A stretch of DNA of 64,000 nt from Luteolibacter pohnpeiensis (GTDB lineage: Bacteria > Verrucomicrobiota > Verrucomicrobiia > Verrucomicrobiales > Akkermansiaceae), in NCBI RefSeq assembly GCF_016595435.1, contig NZ_JAENIJ010000014.1, positions 1 to 64,000 on the forward strand, written 5' to 3'. The notes under the pieces are model-generated. The model worked only from the letters and a program-made list of their open reading frames with translations. It was not told the DNA's origin and did not search any database. Made by a program: the position numbers and the translations under genes. Numbering within the stretch: position 1 is the first letter of the stretch; every line of letters begins with the position of its first letter. This document shows positions 61,201 to 64,000 of this stretch, piece by piece.

Positions 61201-62002
61201 CCAGGGCGCGAATCAGGCCAATTTCAGCGATGCGGTTACTCTTTTCACCATCGATCAAACGCCCACCGAAGGAACCTATACGCTGGTTCCCATCAGCGTG
61301 GATCAAACCTTTCGCTATCTCCGCTATCTGTCGCCGAATGGTGGATGGGGCAATGTGGCGGAAGTGAAGTTTTACGGCCCGGGGACTCCTGTTGCTCCAG
61401 AAGTGAACGGGGCGGACCGATCCGAGGGTTCCGTCATTCTGAAATGGTCGACTGTTGCCGGAGCGGATTCCTACAAGGTCAAGCGGAGCATGGTGTCGGG
61501 CGGACCTTACGAAGTCGTGGCAGAGAATCTAACCGAACCGGTTTTCACCGATAGCGGACTTTCGCCAGATAGCTCGTATTACTACGTGGTCGTTGCCGTT
61601 TCGTCATCGGACGGCGACGGCGTCGATTCTGCGGAAGTCGAAGCCGTGGACGGATTCGTCGCCTGGGCACTGGGAAACGGTTTGCCTGAGACCGCGGGAT
61701 TTGACGGGGACGCCGATGGCAATGGCATCAAGGATGGCTTGGAATACGCGGTTCCGGCGGGGTTGCAATTCAATCCACCGGATCAAGCACAGGTCGAGTT
61801 GTCCGCCGATTTGCGGAATGATCCATTTCTAACAATGGCACTATTTCATTCGTTCGATCTAACCATCTGGTCTGAAGTTCCCTCACTCGAAGACGTGGAA
61901 CAAGACGGAGTTCCAAGCGGATTTCATCGGGTGAAATTCTTTGATCAAGCGACCGGAGATTTTCAATCGCGTGGATTTTACCGATTGCAGGTATCCCGCT
62001 GA
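58262..62002 (+). CDS. GH97 alpha-glycosidase with C-terminal binding modules
   Basis: 1246 residues from ATG 58262 with a signal peptide (ILCALLGGTLATASA). Residues ~20-270: N-terminal GH97 sandwich (SSPDGRISADILMNGTRLSYTV). ~280-560: catalytic barrel with KPGYSSWDWMSRFPGG, WTYNTIDEGWGNW, GFKADFFDF and AYHLMVNLHGVAKPMGQFRTYPN; the Asp of KADFFDF would act as nucleophile in retaining GH97 enzymes. ~560-620: C-terminal sandwich. Then ~620-870 beta-rich, FN3-like (~800), an F5/8-type lectin domain (~920-1040), another FN3 and the ending DGDADGNGIKDGLEYAV module. Substrates of GH97 are alpha-glucosides or alpha-galactosides. Confidence 0.9.
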   Translation: MITRPILCALLGGTLATASAETVSSPDGRISADILMNGTRLSYTVSMDGTAVLGTSALGFTWNGTDVGDQVTMGEVTEESVDETFASRHGVHAQARNHYHGKRIEITHTPSGNTYILNVRAFDSGIAFRYELAQSGTKNISDESTSFSLLSGTLISSQQGKDVYESIPSSTDARRFASGTIAGPPLLGKLAGDRGYIAITESVPGPQFGNPFLTSMSAGVLKVTYPQNGDGTYGASTSGDLQTPWNVVMVGSDLNALVNSDIVESLAPAPDATVFPDGNDTEWAKPGYSSWDWMSRFPGGITAENAKLNSFWGSQLGWTYNTIDEGWGNWNGGNPWPEVKEVTDYATPLGIKTLLWTRSADLATEAQRTAFFTKLRDSGVSGFKADFFDFNSVSPAAKERVQLVESILKEAAAYHLMVNLHGVAKPMGQFRTYPNLLNFESVYGKESYPAANVTLYYPFTRFLAGPSDYTPLGLQGNLQGAQTQAFEIASVATFAGPLITIAERPDRVAESPFAPVIKGIPVWWDETKVLPQSSVGSASLMARRKGDTWYLVVMNGLSAKNYEVPLDFLTPGVTYQAEIVEDSSDELVHRTVTSGDTLSVEAASSGGYVARFTIPSTAKIDQFPFVTHFNTGRGSVYAENGEILSEESWASNLLEEPMPKILWDISSAGTLLEPKLDFTDPYEGGSSLRVSGTLDAANDLKLYDADLTVTTDSRLALSFKRGAVTDSNLQIGLEFEDASGSPIFIDVGAAENAGWNDRELSLAAYAGRTITGISLRFTSATTIADYSIKIGRLAIYHTSLTSAAPVTNLQAQNVEFISLDSFNATLQWTAAEGEISYYRIYQKNPVSGARVWLGATAGSSFDLTGASRKDAEASAVLQVVAVGTNGMASDEVETEIALPEIPSLTNPLAGTIIGTTGSFQGSGNTRDKVFDDNVTTFFDAAVSDGVWAGIDLGADGASKVIALRYYPRDSWSARMVGGVFQGANQANFSDAVTLFTIDQTPTEGTYTLVPISVDQTFRYLRYLSPNGGWGNVAEVKFYGPGTPVAPEVNGADRSEGSVILKWSTVAGADSYKVKRSMVSGGPYEVVAENLTEPVFTDSGLSPDSSYYYVVVAVSSSDGDGVDSAEVEAVDGFVAWALGNGLPETAGFDGDADGNGIKDGLEYAVPAGLQFNPPDQAQVELSADLRNDPFLTMALFHSFDLTIWSEVPSLEDVEQDGVPSGFHRVKFFDQATGDFQSRGFYRLQVSR

Positions 62003-62040
62003 TTCATCAATCGGACTGATTTGTCTGTTAGAAATTATAA

Positions 62041-62079
62041 TAAAAAAAGCCCCGGGGTTTGCTGGAACACCGGAGCTTT
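62041..62079 (-). terminator. Rho-independent terminator of argD
   Basis: Read on the minus strand, AAAGCTCCGG and CCGGGGCTTT pair (one G-T pair) around a 14-base loop and are followed by TTTTATTATAATT. It lies 28 bp after the argD stop, a textbook intrinsic terminator; it may also stop GH97 transcription from the other side. Confidence 0.85.
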
Positions 62080-62106
62080 GGAGGTCGGAAATGAAGTGTT
62101 GCGAAA

Positions 62107-63375
62107 TCAGCGGTCGGCCACGGATTCGAGGACGTTTTTGAAAATGGAGAGTCCTTCCTCGATCTCTACGGTTGTTGCATTGAGCGGAGGCAGCCAGCGC
62201 ACGACGTTCGGGCCGGCGGGAACCACCAGCAATCCGGCGTCGAGGCAGAGTTGGCCGATCCAGATCGATGGCATCGCGCCATTTGATTTCGTCTCAATGA
62301 ACGGGCCGTTGAGCTCGAAACCGATCATGCAGCCGAAAGCGCGGACAGCTTTCAGGATGGGGAGCTCCCACGAGGTTGCGGTATCGGCGATGGTGCTGCC
62401 CAGCTGTTTGGCGTGAACCTGGAGCTGATCGCGAAGGATCACCTTGAGCGTTGCGAGCGCGGTGGCGCAGGCGAGTGGCGAACCGCCGTAGGTGCTGCCA
62501 TGGCTGCCAGCGGCGAGAATGTCGCAGAGGTCCGTGCCAGCGGCGTCGCCGACAGGGCGTTTGCGAGCCCAGAACGAACCCAGCGCATAGCCACTGCCAA
62601 TGGATTTCGCCCAGCTGATCGCATCCGGCAAAATTTCGTCACCCGGAACGATGGCACGCCATCCGCCGAATTCACCGGTCCGGCCGAGGCCGCATTGGAT
62701 TTCATCGAGCAGCAACAGCAGATCGTGTTGATCGCGGAGCTTGGCCGCGGCCCGAAGAAACTCCGGGGTCGCGGGCATGATGCCGCTTTCACCCTGCACA
62801 GGCTCCATCATGATGGCCACGGTGTTCGGGGTGATCGCTGCTTCCAGAGCGGCGACATCATTGAAAGGAAGGTATTTGAAGCCAGGCACCAGCGGGCCAA
62901 ATCCGCCGTGGACTTTTTCCTGCGCGGTCGCCGTCATGGTGGCGAACGTCCGGCCGTGGAAGCTGCCGGTGAAGGTCAGGATTTCATGGCGCGGAGTGCC
63001 GTCTGCCGCTGGTTTGGCGATGCCGTATTTGCGGGCGATTTTGATCAGCCCCTCATTGGCTTCGGCTCCGGAGTTGCCGAAAAAGCATTTTCCGGGGATG
63101 CCGAGGACATCCTCCACCAGAACTTTCGCCAGCTCGCCTTGCTGCGGAATTTGATACCAGTTCGAGACATGGATCAGCTTTGCCGCTTGCTCTTGAATGG
63201 CTTGCACGACTTCCGGGTGGGAATGACCGAGCGGGCAGACTGCCACGCCGCCTGCGAAGTCGAGGAACTTTCGGCCCTCTCGATCCCACAGATACGAGCC
63301 TTCGCCCCGTTCGGGAGAGAAATCGTAGCGCCGATAATTCGGCATGGTGTATTGATCGAGATTTGCGTCACTCAT
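62107..63375 (-). CDS. argD: Acetylornithine aminotransferase
   Basis: 422 residues from ATG 63375 (MSDANLDQYTMPNYRR). PLP-dependent class III aminotransferase of arginine biosynthesis. Motifs: GREGRK-like WDREGRKFLDFAGGVAV, GHSHPEVVQAIQEQA, FFGNSGAEANEGLIKIAR, LTFTGSFHGRTFATMTATAQEK, the PLP-ring Asp in LLLLDEIQCGLGRTG, and the Schiff-base Lys in AISWAKSIGSGYALG. Short N-terminal TMPNYRRYDF is typical of ArgD. Related ornithine or GABA aminotransferases are possible; ArgD is best supported. No other arg genes adjoin. Confidence 0.9.
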   Translation of the reverse strand: MSDANLDQYTMPNYRRYDFSPERGEGSYLWDREGRKFLDFAGGVAVCPLGHSHPEVVQAIQEQAAKLIHVSNWYQIPQQGELAKVLVEDVLGIPGKCFFGNSGAEANEGLIKIARKYGIAKPAADGTPRHEILTFTGSFHGRTFATMTATAQEKVHGGFGPLVPGFKYLPFNDVAALEAAITPNTVAIMMEPVQGESGIMPATPEFLRAAAKLRDQHDLLLLLDEIQCGLGRTGEFGGWRAIVPGDEILPDAISWAKSIGSGYALGSFWARKRPVGDAAGTDLCDILAAGSHGSTYGGSPLACATALATLKVILRDQLQVHAKQLGSTIADTATSWELPILKAVRAFGCMIGFELNGPFIETKSNGAMPSIWIGQLCLDAGLLVVPAGPNVVRWLPPLNATTVEIEEGLSIFKNVLESVADR

Positions 63376-63546
63376 GGTCGTTTCGAAAAGGGGGAGACGA
63401 ATGCCGTTTTTCGGCCCCGGCTGCAATGAGATATTTTCAACCGGTTGACTGGTCTCATGGCTGTGATGGCGATCCGCCCATATCGATGGTGTTAGATGCG
63501 GTGATGATCGGTAAGTTGGGCGAATGCTTCTACTCCCAACCTTGGT

Positions 63547-63999
63547 TCACTTGGGGGCGAGCGGCAGTAGATATTTCTGCCAGAACAGATTGGAGAAGCG
63601 ATCCGTTGGATCGTATTTACGTTTGAGCGCCGCAAAGTGGGATGCGTTTGGGTAGGCTTGCTGGAATTGTCTCAAAGTGGCATGGGGCCGATAGGGTAGG
63701 TAATAGCTACCGTCACAGGCTAAGACCGCATCGATCAGGTCTTGGGTGAGTTTCCGCATTTGGTCATCACCGGTCTGTTGATTGGCATAATTGAATAAGA
63801 TGACGAGAGCGTAGCGATCCTGCCTGGCGTAGCGTAGATAAGTATCGGGATCAGCGCGGACTTTACGAACCGTGATATTGAGCAAATCCATTTGTGGATA
63901 ACGTGGAATGATTTCGCGGGCGTGTTCCACGAAGGCGTCGAGTGAATCCGGCGGGACGAAGTATTCGTGCAAAATTTCCGCCCGTGAAGGATCCCGATT
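63547..63999 (-). CDS. FAD-linked oxidase, C-terminal part (runs off window)
   Basis: The frame is open to the window edge, so the first part lies outside; 150 residues are visible. They match the C-terminal D-arabinono-1,4-lactone oxidase-like/ALO region of FAD-linked oxidoreductases: HEYFVPPDSLDAF, the strand LLNITVRKVRADPDTYLRYA, DRYALVILFNY, and the end SYYLPYRPHAT with FAALKRKYDPTDRFSNLFW. Enzymes of this type oxidise sugar lactones or alditols with O2 or another acceptor. The FAD-binding half is not in view, so the substrate cannot be told. Confidence 0.8.
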   Translation of the reverse strand, partial: NRDPSRAEILHEYFVPPDSLDAFVEHAREIIPRYPQMDLLNITVRKVRADPDTYLRYARQDRYALVILFNYANQQTGDDQMRKLTQDLIDAVLACDGSYYLPYRPHATLRQFQQAYPNASHFAALKRKYDPTDRFSNLFWQKYLLPLAPK

Positions 64000-64000
64000 T

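Overview
The window looks like chromosomal DNA of a Verrucomicrobium-group bacterium (PVC superphylum, probably Verrucomicrobiales). The evidence is gene content: a ThuA / PVC-type haem protein, a DUF1592-type cytochrome protein and a DUF1552 protein in one operon; a Rhodopirellula/Verrucomicrobium-type sigma factor with a membrane anti-sigma partner; BlaI/M56 regulators; many secreted glycoside hydrolases; and secreted proteins ending in a DGxxNLxxYA-type module. G+C is moderately high and few genes have a clear Shine-Dalgarno sequence. Mobile elements, prophage and CRISPR arrays were not seen. Genes are close-packed on both strands, with several convergent pairs whose stop codons overlap.

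Layout. 1-345: a 9-bp tandem array at the window edge, then a cluster of perfect hairpins. 370-9615: mostly housekeeping genes (ABC-F ATPase uup, RDD membrane protein, homoserine dehydrogenase, a histone-H1-like DUF2934 protein, an OmpA-domain protein, smpB, rpoZ, DUF3147, a lipoprotein with lytic-transglycosylase-like motifs, a CNT nucleoside transporter). 9852-15228: a BlaI repressor, two tandem M56 metallopeptidase paralogues carrying a secretin-like C-terminal domain (the second cut by an in-frame TAG), and a divergent SLBB-domain protein, with palindromic operator candidates between them. 15335-17202: two VOC-fold proteins and an SDR. 17269-24395: a copper/silver-type CusCBA efflux operon flanked by a small Cys-rich secreted protein and a YHS-like lipoprotein. 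24461-32497: the ThuA/DUF1592/DUF1552 operon and a divergent GH43-like gene. 32588-36134: serS, a TMEM175-like channel, aroK and queG. 36434-42858: a FecR-domain secreted protein, an SRPBCC protein, a PQQ-type sugar dehydrogenase with cytochrome c, and a beta-CASP nuclease. 43017-43091: tRNA-Met(CAT). 43211-47996: a repeat protein, an Ada-like/AlkB alkylation-repair pair, a zinc-ribbon membrane protein and a DUF2167 protein. 48071-52211: an aaeXAB-like efflux operon with divergent LysR regulator. 52283-52987: an orphan ParA-like ATPase. 53006-56405: a GH32 fructanase with divergent GntR/LacI-type regulator. 56420-62002: sigma factor, anti-sigma factor with a carbohydrate-binding-like ectodomain, and a divergent GH97 enzyme. 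62107-63999: argD and a partial FAD-linked oxidase.

The most unusual parts are the BlaI / double-M56 / SLBB module with its interrupted second gene, the sigma / anti-sigma / GH97 cluster, and a 12-bp palindrome repeated upstream of two adjacent genes of the metal-efflux operon. All functional statements rest on reading motifs by eye; no database search was run.
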